A stretch of DNA of 64,000 bases from Caballeronia sp. Lep1P3 (lineage in GTDB: Bacteria > Pseudomonadota > Gammaproteobacteria > Burkholderiales > Burkholderiaceae). Both the position numbers and the translations under genes were made by a program. The DNA is taken from contig NZ_CP084266.1 of the NCBI RefSeq assembly GCF_022879595.1, forward strand, positions 744,001 through 808,000. The letters are read 5' to 3'. The notes under the pieces were generated by a model. The model saw only the letters and a program-made list of their open reading frames with translations. It was not told where the DNA came from and searched no databases. How positions within the stretch are numbered: position 1 is the first letter of the stretch; every line of letters begins with the position of its first letter. Shown here piece after piece: positions 28,502 through 37,844 of this stretch.

Positions 28502-29251
28502 TTAAGTTGCAGTACGGCTCTCGTTCAAAGCGAGCAACGCGTCGAGCGCGCTCGCGGGGTCGTTGAATTCGCGGTCGGCGGCGGGCAACGGCGGGCGCGC
28601 GAGCATCACCACGGGCAAGCCGCGTTCGCGCGCGACCGCGAGCTTCGCCTCCGTTGCGCGGCCGCCGCTGTTCTTGCTCACGACGACATCGATGCGCGCC
28701 GCGTCGAACAACGCGCGCTCGCCTGCGATGTCGAACGGTCCGCGCGCATCGACGATGCTCGCCCGCGCGTTGCCTTCGTGCGCGTCGAGACAGCGGATCG
28801 TCCAGTGCTGCAACGCGGGAATCTCGTGCAGATGCGACAGCGGCTCGCGCCCCAGCGTGAACATCGGCCGGCGAAACGGCGCAATGCATTCGACGATGCC
28901 GCGCCAATCCGCCGCCTCGCGCCAGTCGTCGCCCGGCTGCGGATTCCAGGCGCGGCGCCGCACGGCCCAGAGCGGCACATCGGCGAGCGTGCAGGCATCG
29001 CGCGCATGGCGGCTCATTTGCGCGGCATAAGGATGCGTCGCATCGACGACGAGCGCGATCTCCTGCTCACGCAAATAAGCGACAAGCCCCGCCACGCCGC
29101 CGAATCCGCCGACGCGCACCGCGCAGGCGAGATCGTCCGGCACGCGGCCGAGTCCCGCAATGCTGTAGACGTGCGGCGCTTTCAGGCGTCGCGCGATGAA
29201 GAGCGCATCGCCGGTTCCGCCGAGAAGCAGCGCGCGCTTCATGGCGACCAT
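28502..29251 (-). CDS. cobK: Precorrin-6A reductase
   Basis: 249-residue NADPH-dependent reductase of the CobK/CbiJ family. The N-terminal ALLLGGTGDALFIARRL, VDATHPYAAQMSRHA and the C-terminal VSKNSGGRATEAKLAVARERGLPV are family landmarks. The start is placed at the ATG in the TGATG overlap with cbiD, with GGGAG upstream; an internal ATG three codons later is equally possible. It reduces the macrocycle between the C1 methylation and CobL steps. Confidence 0.9.
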   Translation of the reverse strand: MVAMKRALLLGGTGDALFIARRLKAPHVYSIAGLGRVPDDLACAVRVGGFGGVAGLVAYLREQEIALVVDATHPYAAQMSRHARDACTLADVPLWAVRRRAWNPQPGDDWREAADWRGIVECIAPFRRPMFTLGREPLSHLHEIPALQHWTIRCLDAHEGNARASIVDARGPFDIAGERALFDAARIDVVVSKNSGGRATEAKLAVARERGLPVVMLARPPLPAADREFNDPASALDALLALNESRTAT

Positions 29252-30348
29252 CACGCCGCGCTCCCGACGATCACGCCTTGCCGGTCGATGGCAAAGGTTT
29301 CGACTTCGACGCCGCGCGGCACGACGTCGAGCGCGACGTGGCGCGCGCGTTCGCAGACGACATCGCCGAGCGCGATGCCTTCGGCGCGCGCGAGCTTGAG
29401 CGCTTCCTGACTCGTGTTGGACGCGCGTATCGCCGACTGAAGCGCGCTCGTCGCGCCCGACTCCGCCGCCCATTGCGCAAGCAGCGGCAAATCGATGCTC
29501 GACGTGCGGCTATGCAGATCCATATGCCCCGCCGCGAGCTTGCTGAGCTTGCCGAACCCGCCGCACAGACTCAGCTTTTCGACGGGCGCGCGCCGCAGAT
29601 GCTTGAGCACGGCGCCGGCGAAATCGCCCATTTCGATCAGCGCCATGTCCGGCAGCCCGTAACGCGCGCGCATCGCGTCTTCGCTCTGATTGCCGGTGCA
29701 CGCCGCGATATGGCGCACACCGTTCGCGCGCGCGACATCGATGCCCTGATGAATCGACGCGATATACGCCGAGCACGAAAACGGCCTGACGATGCCCGTC
29801 GTCCCCAGAATCGACAAGCCGCCGACGATGCCGAGGCGCGGGTTCATCGTCTTCTGCGCAAGCGCCGCGCCGTTGACGACGCCGATACTCACGTCGAAGC
29901 CGCCCGCGTAGCCGGCGCTGGCCGCGAGCGCATCGAGATGCGCGGTCATCATCTGGCGCGGGACGGGGTTGATGGCCGGCTCGCCGATGGCGAGCGCGAG
30001 GCCCGCGCGTGTGACCGTGCCGACGCCCGGCCCAGCATGAAAGCGCACGCCAACAGCGGCGGACAAACGCACGCGCGCGAAAACGAGCGCGCCGTGCGTG
30101 ACGTCGGGATCGTCGCCGGCATCCTTGATGACGCCGGCTTCGGCTTCGTCGCCCGCGCTTGAAACGACGCGGCAATACTCGAGCTTCATCGTGACGCGCT
30201 GGCCCTTCGGCAGCGCGATCTCGGCGCGCTCGCTCGCCTCGCCGGTCAGCAGCAGGCGCGCGGCGGCGAGGCTCGTCGCGGTCGCGCAGCTTCCGGTGGT
30301 GTAGCCGCTTCTGAGCGGCGCGGATTGTTCGGGAGTCTCGTCACGCAT
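29251..30348 (-). CDS. cbiD: Cobalt-precorrin-5B C1-methyltransferase CbiD
   Basis: 365-residue methylase of the CbiD family, not related to the other corrin methylases. The opening [14 protein letters not shown] and the motifs [40 protein letters not shown] and [11 protein letters not shown] are diagnostic. CbiD replaces CobF, whose gene is not seen here. The start MRDETPEQ is chosen by fit to the family; an ATG four codons earlier is possible, and neither has a strong ribosome site, which suggests coupling to cobL. Confidence 0.92.
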   Translation of the reverse strand: MRDETPEQSAPLRSGYTTGSCATATSLAAARLLLTGEASERAEIALPKGQRVTMKLEYCRVVSSAGDEAEAGVIKDAGDDPDVTHGALVFARVRLSAAVGVRFHAGPGVGTVTRAGLALAIGEPAINPVPRQMMTAHLDALAASAGYAGGFDVSIGVVNGAALAQKTMNPRLGIVGGLSILGTTGIVRPFSCSAYIASIHQGIDVARANGVRHIAACTGNQSEDAMRARYGLPDMALIEMGDFAGAVLKHLRRAPVEKLSLCGGFGKLSKLAAGHMDLHSRTSSIDLPLLAQWAAESGATSALQSAIRASNTSQEALKLARAEGIALGDVVCERARHVALDVVPRGVEVETFAIDRQGVIVGSAA

Positions 30349-30368
30349 GGCGCGCAGCATTCGGGCGA

Positions 30369-31577
30369 TCAGCCCTTCCTCGATACGAGCAGCGTGATCG
30401 GCAACGCTTGCCGCCACGTATCGAAGCTGCCGAGCGGCTCCGCATGCGCGAGGGCGATGCGCGTCAGTTCGCCGCCGTGCCGTGCGTGCCAGTCGACGAG
30501 CACGGCCTCGCCCTGCAGCGTGACGGCATTGGCGATCAGCCGGCCGCCCTGACGCAGCCGCGTCCAGCATGCGTCGAGCACGCCCGCCGCCGTCACGCCG
30601 CCGCCGACGAACACGGCATCGGGCGCGGCAAGGCCGTCGAGCGCGCCCGGCGCTTCGCCCTTCACGAGCCTGAGCGCGGGCACGCCGAGCGCATCGCGAT
30701 TATGTTCGATGAGACGCTGCCGCGTTTCGTTCGCTTCGATCGCAATCGCGCGGCAAGACGGATGCGCGCGCATCCATTCGATGCCGATCGAGCCGCACCC
30801 CGCGCCCACGTCCCAAAGCAGTTCGCCGGGCTGCGGCGCAAGGCGCGCGAGCGTGATGGCGCGCACATCGCGCTTGGTGAGCTGGCCGTCGTGCCGGTAC
30901 ATGTCGTCGGGCAAGCCCGGCGTGAGCGGCGGACCCGCGTGCCCCGCATGCGTGCGGCATTCGATGGCGACGAGATTAAGCGCGGCCACGAGCGGCTCGC
31001 GCCAGTCATCGGCGCGTTCGTCGATGCGTCGCTCGTTCGCGCCGCCCAGATGTTCGAACACGGTCATGCGGCTCGCGCCGAAGCCGTGCGCCGTCAAAAG
31101 CGCGGCGATGGCGGCGGGCGTCGCGCCGTCCGCGCTCAGCACGAGAAGACGCTCGCCGCGAAAGGCATGCGCGAGCAGCGAGGCGACCGGACGTCCGACG
31201 AGCGACACGCATCGCGCATCCTGTAACGCCCAGTGCAGCCGCGCCGCCGCGAGCGACAGCGACGATGCCGCCGGAATCACGCGCATCTCGTCGGGAGAAA
31301 GCTCGCGTGCGAGCGTCGCGCCGACGCCGAAGAACATCGGGTCGCCGCTCGCGAGCACGCACGCCTGCGCGCCGCTCGTGCGCTCGGCAAGCACGGCATC
31401 GAGCGAAAACGGGCTTGGCCACGCGATGCGCCGTGCAGCGATGCGTGCAGGCAGGAACGCGAGATGACGCTCGCCGCCGTGAATGGACGCGGCCCGCATG
31501 AGCGCGCGCCGCGCCTCGCGGCTCAAGCCATGCCAGCCGTCCTCGCCGATGCCTACCACGGTCAGCCAGGTCGACAT
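30369..31577 (-). CDS. cobL: Precorrin-6Y C5,15-methyltransferase (decarboxylating), CbiE-CbiT fusion
   Basis: 402-residue bifunctional enzyme. The N-terminal CbiE-type methylase ([18 protein letters not shown], about residues 5-200) is fused to a C-terminal CbiT-type domain with [18 protein letters not shown], a class I SAM motif. It methylates C5 and C15 and removes a carboxyl group. It is the first gene of a minus-strand operon cobL-cbiD-cobK-cobM-DUF4186 and is divergent from the cobG operon. No riboswitch is visible on its own side. Confidence 0.93.
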   Translation of the reverse strand: MSTWLTVVGIGEDGWHGLSREARRALMRAASIHGGERHLAFLPARIAARRIAWPSPFSLDAVLAERTSGAQACVLASGDPMFFGVGATLARELSPDEMRVIPAASSLSLAAARLHWALQDARCVSLVGRPVASLLAHAFRGERLLVLSADGATPAAIAALLTAHGFGASRMTVFEHLGGANERRIDERADDWREPLVAALNLVAIECRTHAGHAGPPLTPGLPDDMYRHDGQLTKRDVRAITLARLAPQPGELLWDVGAGCGSIGIEWMRAHPSCRAIAIEANETRQRLIEHNRDALGVPALRLVKGEAPGALDGLAAPDAVFVGGGVTAAGVLDACWTRLRQGGRLIANAVTLQGEAVLVDWHARHGGELTRIALAHAEPLGSFDTWRQALPITLLVSRKG

Positions 31578-31677
31578 GCGCGGTGCCCTCCTTGCGTTTC
31601 GCCGCGCGCCGGATGCGAAAACCCCATGCGCGAAGCGGTCTGATGGTCGATAAAAGCGGGCATAATAACCCGGTCCG

Positions 31678-31840
31678 TCGGTGCCCGAAGGGAGCGATCC
31701 TCAGGGCCTAACAGGGAACACAGCGAAACTGTGGCTGCCCCCGCAATTGTACGCAGCGAGTCCGCGCTCCACTGCGACTGGTTTATACCGGGAAGGCCGG
31801 CGCGGGCGGCGACCTGCCAGCCAAGAGACCTGCCGACTCC
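31678..31840 (+). ncRNA. Cobalamin riboswitch upstream of cobG
   Basis: A coenzyme-B12 aptamer read on the plus strand. It begins with GGTGCCC, has the conserved AACAGGGAACACAGCGAAAC segment, GGCTGCCCCCGCAA, then GGGAAGGC, and ends with the B12-box-like GCCAGCCAAGAGACCTGCC. A hairpin over the cobG start region follows and could be the expression platform. High AdoCbl would be expected to switch the cobG operon off. Confidence 0.92.
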
Positions 31841-31865
31841 ACGTCTCAATGCATTATTCGCGCGA

Positions 31866-31895
31866 CGCCGACCGGGCGGGGTGTACCGGTCGGCG
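31866..31895 (+). promoter_or_regulatory. Expression-platform hairpin between riboswitch and cobG
   Basis: A perfect 10-bp stem CGCCGACCGG / CCGGTCGGCG with a 10-nt G-rich loop (GCGGGGTGTA), 26 nt after the aptamer. No T-run follows, so control may be by initiation block or Rho rather than intrinsic termination. Confidence 0.6.
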
Positions 31896-31922
31896 CACGC
31901 GCGAAACGCACCGGTCACGCTT

Positions 31923-33185
31923 TTGAACGCTTCTTTTCCGACATCGCGGCCATCGGCTTGTCCCGGCCTCATGCGCGTCGTGCAGGCGCGCGACGGCGGG
32001 CTCGCGCGCCTGCGTCTCGCGGGCGGCGAGCTTCGCGCGGACGCGGCGCATGCGCTTGCGCACGCGGCCATGTGCTGCGGCAGCGGCATCATCGACATTA
32101 CGAATCGCGCGAACCTGCAATTGCGCGGCATCCACGACGACGCGCACGCGCGGCTCGTCGGCATCGCGCTCGACGCCGGGCTCGGCCCGCAAGCGCAAGG
32201 CGGCGACGATCTGCGCAACGTGATGCTGAGTCCGCTCGCAAGCGACGCTACGCGCGCGCTTTGCGACGCCATCGTCGGCGCGATGCAGCGGGATCCCGCG
32301 TTGCACGCGCTGTCGCCCAAATTCGCGCTGCAGCTCGACGGCGGCGAACGGCTCGCGATGCTCGATCATCCTCACGACGTGTGGCTGAGCGCAACGGACG
32401 ACGGATCGCGCTATGCGTTCGGTCTGGGAGGAACGGTGCCGCATCGCATCGGCGATGCGCCGGCGCTCGGCAGCGTCGCGCGCGATGATGTGGTCGCGTT
32501 CGTGCTGTCCGCGCTGCATGCGTTTCTTGCTCGCGCATCGAATGAAGAGCACAGGATGCGGGCGCTGATCGCGCGCATCGGCTTGCCTCTTATTGTGGAT
32601 TCCTTATCATTCGACGCAGTCCGCAGCGACTGGCGACGCGCCCCCGCCGATGCCTCGTTGCGCTTCGGCGCGCATCCGATGCCCGACCGCGCCGCATGGT
32701 ATGTGGGCGCGCAACCGCCATTGGGACGCCTCGACGCCGCCACGCTCGACGCCCTCGCCGATCTCGCCTCCGCGCACGCGCAAGGCCGTCTCGTGATGAC
32801 GCCGTGGCAAGGCGTGCTGCTGCCGGATGTCGCGGAAAGCCGCACGCGGTATGTGATCGAGCGTCTCGATGCGCTCGGTCTCGTCACCGATGCGAACGCG
32901 CCGCTTGCGCGCATGATCGCGTGCAGCGGCTCGACTGGCTGCGCAAGAAGCCATGCCGATACCAAAGCCGATGCACACCGCCTCGCCACGCTGCTGCGCG
33001 CTCCCGTCGACGTGCACCTGAGCGGGTGCGAACGCTCGTGCGCGGCGGCGCATCCGGTCCCCGTCACGATGATGGCGGTGTCGCATGCGCGCTATGACCT
33101 GCATGTGGACGCGCGCATCGCCGCACGCAATTTATCCATCGAAGAGGCGGCCGAATGGCTCGCCCGGAGCCATGCCGATGCTTGA
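31923..33185 (+). CDS. cobG: Precorrin-3B synthase
   Basis: About 420-residue Fe-S, oxygen-using hydroxylase that makes precorrin-3B. The N-terminal TSRPSACPGLMRVVQARDGG is the family opening. The nitrite/sulfite-reductase-type cluster ligands are CSGSTGCARS and VHLSGCERSC. Because RPSACPGL must be included, the first ATG (at codon 17) is too late; a TTG reading MNASFPTS is proposed, with no clear ribosome site. A GTG 14 codons further up falls in a hairpin loop. Its presence points to the oxygen-dependent B12 route. Confidence 0.88.
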   Translation: MNASFPTSRPSACPGLMRVVQARDGGLARLRLAGGELRADAAHALAHAAMCCGSGIIDITNRANLQLRGIHDDAHARLVGIALDAGLGPQAQGGDDLRNVMLSPLASDATRALCDAIVGAMQRDPALHALSPKFALQLDGGERLAMLDHPHDVWLSATDDGSRYAFGLGGTVPHRIGDAPALGSVARDDVVAFVLSALHAFLARASNEEHRMRALIARIGLPLIVDSLSFDAVRSDWRRAPADASLRFGAHPMPDRAAWYVGAQPPLGRLDAATLDALADLASAHAQGRLVMTPWQGVLLPDVAESRTRYVIERLDALGLVTDANAPLARMIACSGSTGCARSHADTKADAHRLATLLRAPVDVHLSGCERSCAAAHPVPVTMMAVSHARYDLHVDARIAARNLSIEEAAEWLARSHADA

Positions 33186-33804
33186 CTACCTACGCGACGG
33201 CGCGCAGATCTATCGTGAATCGTTCGCGACGATCCGCACCGAAGCCGACTTGCGCGCCATTCCAGGCGACCTCGAAAAGCTCGCCGTACGACTGATCCAT
33301 GCATGCGGCATGGTCGATATCGTCGACGATCTGCGCTTCTCTGCCGGCGCAGGCGATGTCGGCCGCAACGCGCTCGCGGCCGGCGCGCCGATACTGTGCG
33401 ATGCCCGCATGGTCGCGGAAGGCATCACGCGCGCGCGCCTGCCCGCCGACAACCGCGTGATCTGCACGCTCGCCGATCCGTCCGTGCCCGAACGTGCCCG
33501 CGCGATGGGCAACACGCGCTCGGCCGCCGCGCTCGAACTGTGGCGGCCGCATCTCGAAGGCGCGATCGTCGCGATCGGCAACGCGCCTACCGCGCTCTTT
33601 CATCTGCTCGACATGCTCGATGCCGGCGCGCCCCGGCCCGCGCTGATTCTCGGCTTTCCTGTCGGGTTCATCGGCGCGGCGGAATCCAAAGCGATGCTTG
33701 CCGCGGATAGCCGCGGCGTGCCTTATGTCGCGCTGCTAGGCCGGCGTGGCGGCAGCGCAATGGCCGCCGCCGCGGTGAACGCACTTGCTTCGGAGACCGA
33801 ATGA
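33178..33804 (+). CDS. cobH: Precorrin-8X methylmutase
   Basis: 208-residue mutase that moves the C11 methyl to C12 to give hydrogenobyrinate. The catalytic His41 lies in [18 protein letters not shown], and [16 protein letters not shown] and [13 protein letters not shown] are further family blocks. The ATG is 8 nt after GGAG and overlaps the end of cobG by 8 nt; an ATG two codons earlier is too close to GGAG. It overlaps cobI by 4 nt. Confidence 0.93.
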   Translation: MLDYLRDGAQIYRESFATIRTEADLRAIPGDLEKLAVRLIHACGMVDIVDDLRFSAGAGDVGRNALAAGAPILCDARMVAEGITRARLPADNRVICTLADPSVPERARAMGNTRSAAALELWRPHLEGAIVAIGNAPTALFHLLDMLDAGAPRPALILGFPVGFIGAAESKAMLAADSRGVPYVALLGRRGGSAMAAAAVNALASETE

Positions 33805-34529
33805 TGAGCGGCCGGCTCTACGGTCTCGGCGTCGGTCCGGGCGACCCCGAACTCATCACCGTGAAGGCGCTGCGGCTTCTCAAGGCAGTGCCCGTCGTCG
33901 CGTACTTCGTCGCGAAGGGCAAGAAAGGCAATGCGTTCGGCATCATCGAGTCGCATCTGGAGGACGCGCAAACGCGCCTGCCGCTCGTCTATCCCGTCAC
34001 GACCGAAGCGCTCGAACCGCCGCTTTGCTACGAGACGATCATCAGCGGGTTCTACGATGAAGCCGCGCTCGCCATCGCGCATCATCTCGAAGCCGGACGC
34101 GATGTCGCCGTGATTTGCGAAGGCGATCCGTTCTTCTACGGCTCGTACATGTATCTGCACGATCGTCTCGCGGGCCGCTTCGATGCGCTCGTGGTTCCGG
34201 GCGTATGTTCCATGCTCGGCGGCGTATCCGTGCTCGGCACGCCGCTCGTCTATCGCAATCAGAGCCTGAGCGTGCTGTCGGGCGTGCTTCCCGAAGAAGA
34301 ACTCCGCCACAAACTCGAAGCAAGCGATGCGGCGGTCGTCATGAAACTCGGGCGCAACTTCGAGAAGGTGCGGCGCGTGCTCGTCGAACTCGGCCTCGAC
34401 AAGCGCGCGTTGTATGTCGAGCGCGCGACGATGGCGAATCAACGCATCGTGCCGCTCGATGAAGTGGATCCGATGGCTTCGCCCTATTTCTCGCTACTCG
34501 TCGTGCCGGGGGAAAGATGGCGGGCATGA
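33801..34529 (+). CDS. cobI: Precorrin-2 C20-methyltransferase
   Basis: 242-residue SAM-dependent methylase committing uroporphyrinoid precursor to corrin synthesis. The N-terminal [22 protein letters not shown] is the SAM loop, and [16 protein letters not shown] and [15 protein letters not shown] are CobI/CbiL motifs. An ATGATG start overlaps the cobH stop codon, so either ATG may be used. It ends within the start of the cbiG/cobJ gene. Confidence 0.94.
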   Translation: MMSGRLYGLGVGPGDPELITVKALRLLKAVPVVAYFVAKGKKGNAFGIIESHLEDAQTRLPLVYPVTTEALEPPLCYETIISGFYDEAALAIAHHLEAGRDVAVICEGDPFFYGSYMYLHDRLAGRFDALVVPGVCSMLGGVSVLGTPLVYRNQSLSVLSGVLPEEELRHKLEASDAAVVMKLGRNFEKVRRVLVELGLDKRALYVERATMANQRIVPLDEVDPMASPYFSLLVVPGERWRA

Positions 34530-36178
34530 GCGATGTTTCTGCAATGGCCATCGTCGCGCTCGGCGAAGGCTCCATGCACACCGCGCGACGCATTCAGGCG
34601 CGTTACGCGGGGTCGCTCGTGCATGGACTCGCGAGCCGCGTCCATGCGGACGTCCCCTACGACGACTTCGGCGCGCACATACGCGCGCTTTACGTGGCGA
34701 ACACGCCTGTCGTCGCGCTGTGTTCGGCGGGTATCGTCATCCGTGCGCTCGCGCCGTGTCTTGCCGACAAACGCGCGGAGCCTCCCGTGCTTGCCGTCGC
34801 GCAGGACGGCAGCGCGGTCGTGCCGCTTCTCGGCGGCATGAGCGGCGTGAACGTGCTCGCTCGCGAGATCGGCGCGGCGCTCGATACTACGCCCGCCATC
34901 ACGACGAGCGGCGAATTGCGTTTCGGCACATGCCTGCTCGCGCCGCCGCCGGGCTATGCGGTCGCGGACATCGAACGCGGCAAGCGCTTCGTGTCCGACT
35001 TGCTGGCAGGCGAAGCAACGCGCATAGAAGGCCATGCGCCGTGGCTCGACCAAGCCGATTTGCCGCGCGGGAACGATGCACGTCTCGCCGTGCGCGTGAC
35101 GCCGCATGACGCGCGCGATGAACACAGTCTCGTGATTCATCCACGCTGCGTCGTCGCGTGGATCGAGGACGCAAGCGGTTCGACTACGGAGCGGGTGCAT
35201 CTTGCGTTACGCGCGCATCGGCTCTCACCGCTTGCGCTCGCGGCGCTCGTTGCGCCTGCGCGCGACATGCAGTGCGATTCGCTCGCGGATGCCGCCAAAG
35301 CGTTGAACGTACCGCTACGCTTCGGCGATGCATCGCCTGAGCATGATGTGCTTCATGGCGACGGCATTGCACTCACCATCGCCGATGCGCCCGTCGATGC
35401 GCAGTCCATCGGACAGGCACGCGGCACGCTGACGGTGATCGGACTCGGACCCGGCAGCGCGGAACTCATGACACCCGCGGCAAAGGCGGCCCTCGCCGCC
35501 GCTGAAGATGTTTTGGGCTACGAAACATATTTGCGCATGGCCGGACCCTTTCGTGCCGATCAGCGCGTCCACATGACGGACAACCGCGAGGAACTGCAAC
35601 GCGCGCGCCACGCGTTCGAACTCGCGAGCGGCGGTCGCAGAGTCGTCGTCGTTTCGTCCGGCGATCCGGGCGTCTTCGCGATGGCCGCCGCCGTGCTCGA
35701 AGCGCTCGACAAAGGACGCGACGCGCATGCCGAATGGAATGCGGTGAAGCTCGCGATCGTGCCGGGCGTATCGGCATCGCTCGCGACGGCTGCGCGCGCG
35801 GGCGCACCGCTCGGCCATGATTTCTGCGTGTTGTCCCTGTCGGATAACCTGAAGCCGTGGAACGTGATCGAAAAGCGCATCGAGCATGCGAGCCAGGCCG
35901 ATCTCGTGATGGCGTTCTATAACCCGCTATCGAAGGCGCGGCCCTGGCAATTCGATCGCGCCATCGACATCGTGCGGGCACATCGCCATGCGCACACGCC
36001 CGTCGTGCTGGGCCGCGACGTAGGCCGCGCCGGCGAGACCATGCGCATCGTCAGGCTCGGCGAATTGAATGGCGGGCTCGTCGATATGCGCACGATGGTG
36101 ATCGTCGGTTCGTCGACGACACGCGTGATCGGCAACGACGAATGGGTCTATACGCCGCGCTGGTACTCGAGCGACTGA
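34517..36178 (+). CDS. cobJ: CbiG-CobJ fusion: precorrin-3B C17-methyltransferase with CbiG domain
   Basis: 553-residue two-domain protein. Residues up to about 300 are CbiG-like ([42 protein letters not shown]). The C-terminal part from about 305 is a CobJ/CbiH methylase ([47 protein letters not shown]) that drives ring contraction. CbiG opens the delta-lactone in the anaerobic route, so its fusion to CobJ in an operon led by CobG is notable. GGGGGAAAG precedes the ATG used; a second ATG three codons later overlaps the cobI stop. The 3' end overlaps the facing ChlD-like gene by 31 nt. Confidence 0.92.
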   Translation: MAGMSDVSAMAIVALGEGSMHTARRIQARYAGSLVHGLASRVHADVPYDDFGAHIRALYVANTPVVALCSAGIVIRALAPCLADKRAEPPVLAVAQDGSAVVPLLGGMSGVNVLAREIGAALDTTPAITTSGELRFGTCLLAPPPGYAVADIERGKRFVSDLLAGEATRIEGHAPWLDQADLPRGNDARLAVRVTPHDARDEHSLVIHPRCVVAWIEDASGSTTERVHLALRAHRLSPLALAALVAPARDMQCDSLADAAKALNVPLRFGDASPEHDVLHGDGIALTIADAPVDAQSIGQARGTLTVIGLGPGSAELMTPAAKAALAAAEDVLGYETYLRMAGPFRADQRVHMTDNREELQRARHAFELASGGRRVVVVSSGDPGVFAMAAAVLEALDKGRDAHAEWNAVKLAIVPGVSASLATAARAGAPLGHDFCVLSLSDNLKPWNVIEKRIEHASQADLVMAFYNPLSKARPWQFDRAIDIVRAHRHAHTPVVLGRDVGRAGETMRIVRLGELNGGLVDMRTMVIVGSSTTRVIGNDEWVYTPRWYSSD

Positions 36179-36909
36179 GCGGGCACATGTAGCGCACGCC
36201 ATTGCGATGCAAGCGCCAGTGCGCCGCCTGTGCGCACGATGCCCTCTTCGAAGTCCACGACGACGACACGATCCGCGCTCGCAGGCACCGCGGGCCGCTC
36301 GTTGGTTCGCCCGTCGGTCAGCACCCATAGCCAGCGACGCTGCGCGGGCCTGCGACGCGCCGCGCGTGCAAGCACCGTCGACGCGCTCGACAAGCCCATC
36401 GCGAGCGGCGTTCCGCCTCCGCCGCCTATCGGCGCAATCCAGCGTTCGTTGAACCAGTGGGCCGCGCCCGGCTGACGACGTACTTCCGCACGCCCGCCGC
36501 CGAAGCACACGAGCGCAACCTCGGCGCGCTCGCGATACGCCTGATCGAAGAGCGCAATCAGCAAGCCCTTCGCGCGCGCGAGACGCTCGCCGCCAAGCAT
36601 GGAACCGGAACAATCGAGCACGAAGCAGTGCAGCGCGGGCGCTTCGCCTTCGCCGCGCCGGAAGCGCACATGATGCGCGGCAAACGGCGTGTTGCGTTTG
36701 ACGCGCAACGTCGCGATCCAGTCGATGGACGGCGACGGCGCGCCGTGACGCGCAGCGACGCGCCCCTTCGACCGCGCTTCCTGCCATCGAAGACGATGCG
36801 CGGGCGCATCGGCGTCGAGCCCTCGATGGCTCAGGCTTTTTTTGTGGCGAGCGGACGCACGCGCTTGAGCTTCGCGGCGCCGGCCGGCTCGGGCGGCAGA
36901 TAACCCCAA
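36148..36909 (-). CDS. VWA-domain chelatase subunit (ChlD/CobT-like)
   Basis: C-terminal VWA/MIDAS protein: CFVLDCSGSMLGGERLARAKG carries the DxSxS-type MIDAS (DCSGSM), and LWVLTDGRTNERP supplies the later Asp. No ATG exists in the frame before the conserved part; the end used here is a TTG inside the preceding gene, and the true start may be shorter. By context it works with the AAA+ subunit just upstream and CobN to insert cobalt, filling the role of CobT. It overlaps the end of cobJ tail to tail. Confidence 0.78.
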   Translation of the reverse strand: MGLSAARAGRRREAQARASARHKKSLSHRGLDADAPAHRLRWQEARSKGRVAARHGAPSPSIDWIATLRVKRNTPFAAHHVRFRRGEGEAPALHCFVLDCSGSMLGGERLARAKGLLIALFDQAYRERAEVALVCFGGGRAEVRRQPGAAHWFNERWIAPIGGGGGTPLAMGLSSASTVLARAARRRPAQRRWLWVLTDGRTNERPAVPASADRVVVVDFEEGIVRTGGALALASQWRALHVPAQSLEYQRGV

Positions 36910-37844
36910 TCGCCGTTCTGCGAGTCGCCTGCCCCTGCTTCATGCCTTGCTTCATGACGCGGCGCTTCGCGCGAAGGCGCCTGCTGCTCGCGCCGCCGAT
37001 GCCGCAACACCGCATCCGCGACACATTCGACATGCTTCGTCTCGACATGCTCCGCGCCTTCGAGCGCGGCAAGCGCACGCGCCGCGCGCAGCATCACGAG
37101 ATCGGCGCGCAAGCCATCGACCTGTGCGGCGATGCATAGTTCGCTGACGCGCGCATGCACGTCGTCATCGAAATCGAACGAGTCGAGTGCAGCGCGCGCG
37201 GCGTCGATGCGTTCCGCGAGCGCGGCCTGGTTATCCGCGTGACCCTCTCGAAATACTTCGGGGTCCGTATCGAACGCAAGACGCGCCTTGACGATGCGCT
37301 GACGCACGCTCGCGTCGAAGCAATTGCTCAACTCGACGGCAAGCCCGAAGCGATCGAGCAATTGCGGACGCAGTTCGCCCTCTTCCGGATTCATCGTGCC
37401 GATGAGCACGAAACGCGCGTCATGGCGATGCGAAATGCCGTCGCGCTCGATGATGTTCACGCCGCTCGAAGCGACATCGAGCAATTGATCGACGAGCGGG
37501 TTCGGCAGCAAGTTCACTTCGTCGACATACAGCACGCCGCGATGCGCTTTCGCGAGCAGGCCCGGCGAGAACTTCACGCCGCCGTCGCGCAGCGCGCTTT
37601 GAATGTCGAGTGTGCCGATCAACTGCTCTTCGCTTGCGCCAAGCGGCAAAGTGACGAGCGTACCTTCGGGCAGCAGTTCGGCAAGCGCGCGCGCCGCCGT
37701 GGATTTCGCGGTGCCGCGCGGCCCGCTGACGAGCACGCCACCGAGCGACGGATCGACGGCCGCGAGCAGCAGCGCTTGTTGCAGCGGCGCCTGCCCGACG
37801 AGGGCGGTGAAAGGAAACGCTGGAAATAAAGAGGTTTCGTTCAA
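36831..37844 (-). CDS. AAA+ chelatase subunit (ChlI/BchI-type, CobS role)
   Basis: 337-residue AAA+ ATPase. Walker A GPRGTAKST is at 41-49, GVLYVDEVNLLPNPLVDQLL is the Walker B region of magnesium-chelatase subunit I, and ARFVLIGTMNPEEGELRPQLLDRFGL is the sensor segment. The C-terminus is His/Arg-rich (EAPRHEARHEAG). The start is a TTG (MNETSLFPAFPF) overlapping the cobN stop codon, with GAAGG upstream; no ATG fits. Sited between cobN and a VWA gene, it most likely powers cobalt rather than magnesium insertion. Confidence 0.87.
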   Translation of the reverse strand: MNETSLFPAFPFTALVGQAPLQQALLLAAVDPSLGGVLVSGPRGTAKSTAARALAELLPEGTLVTLPLGASEEQLIGTLDIQSALRDGGVKFSPGLLAKAHRGVLYVDEVNLLPNPLVDQLLDVASSGVNIIERDGISHRHDARFVLIGTMNPEEGELRPQLLDRFGLAVELSNCFDASVRQRIVKARLAFDTDPEVFREGHADNQAALAERIDAARAALDSFDFDDDVHARVSELCIAAQVDGLRADLVMLRAARALAALEGAEHVETKHVECVADAVLRHRRREQQAPSREAPRHEARHEAGAGDSQNGDWGYLPPEPAGAAKLKRVRPLATKKA

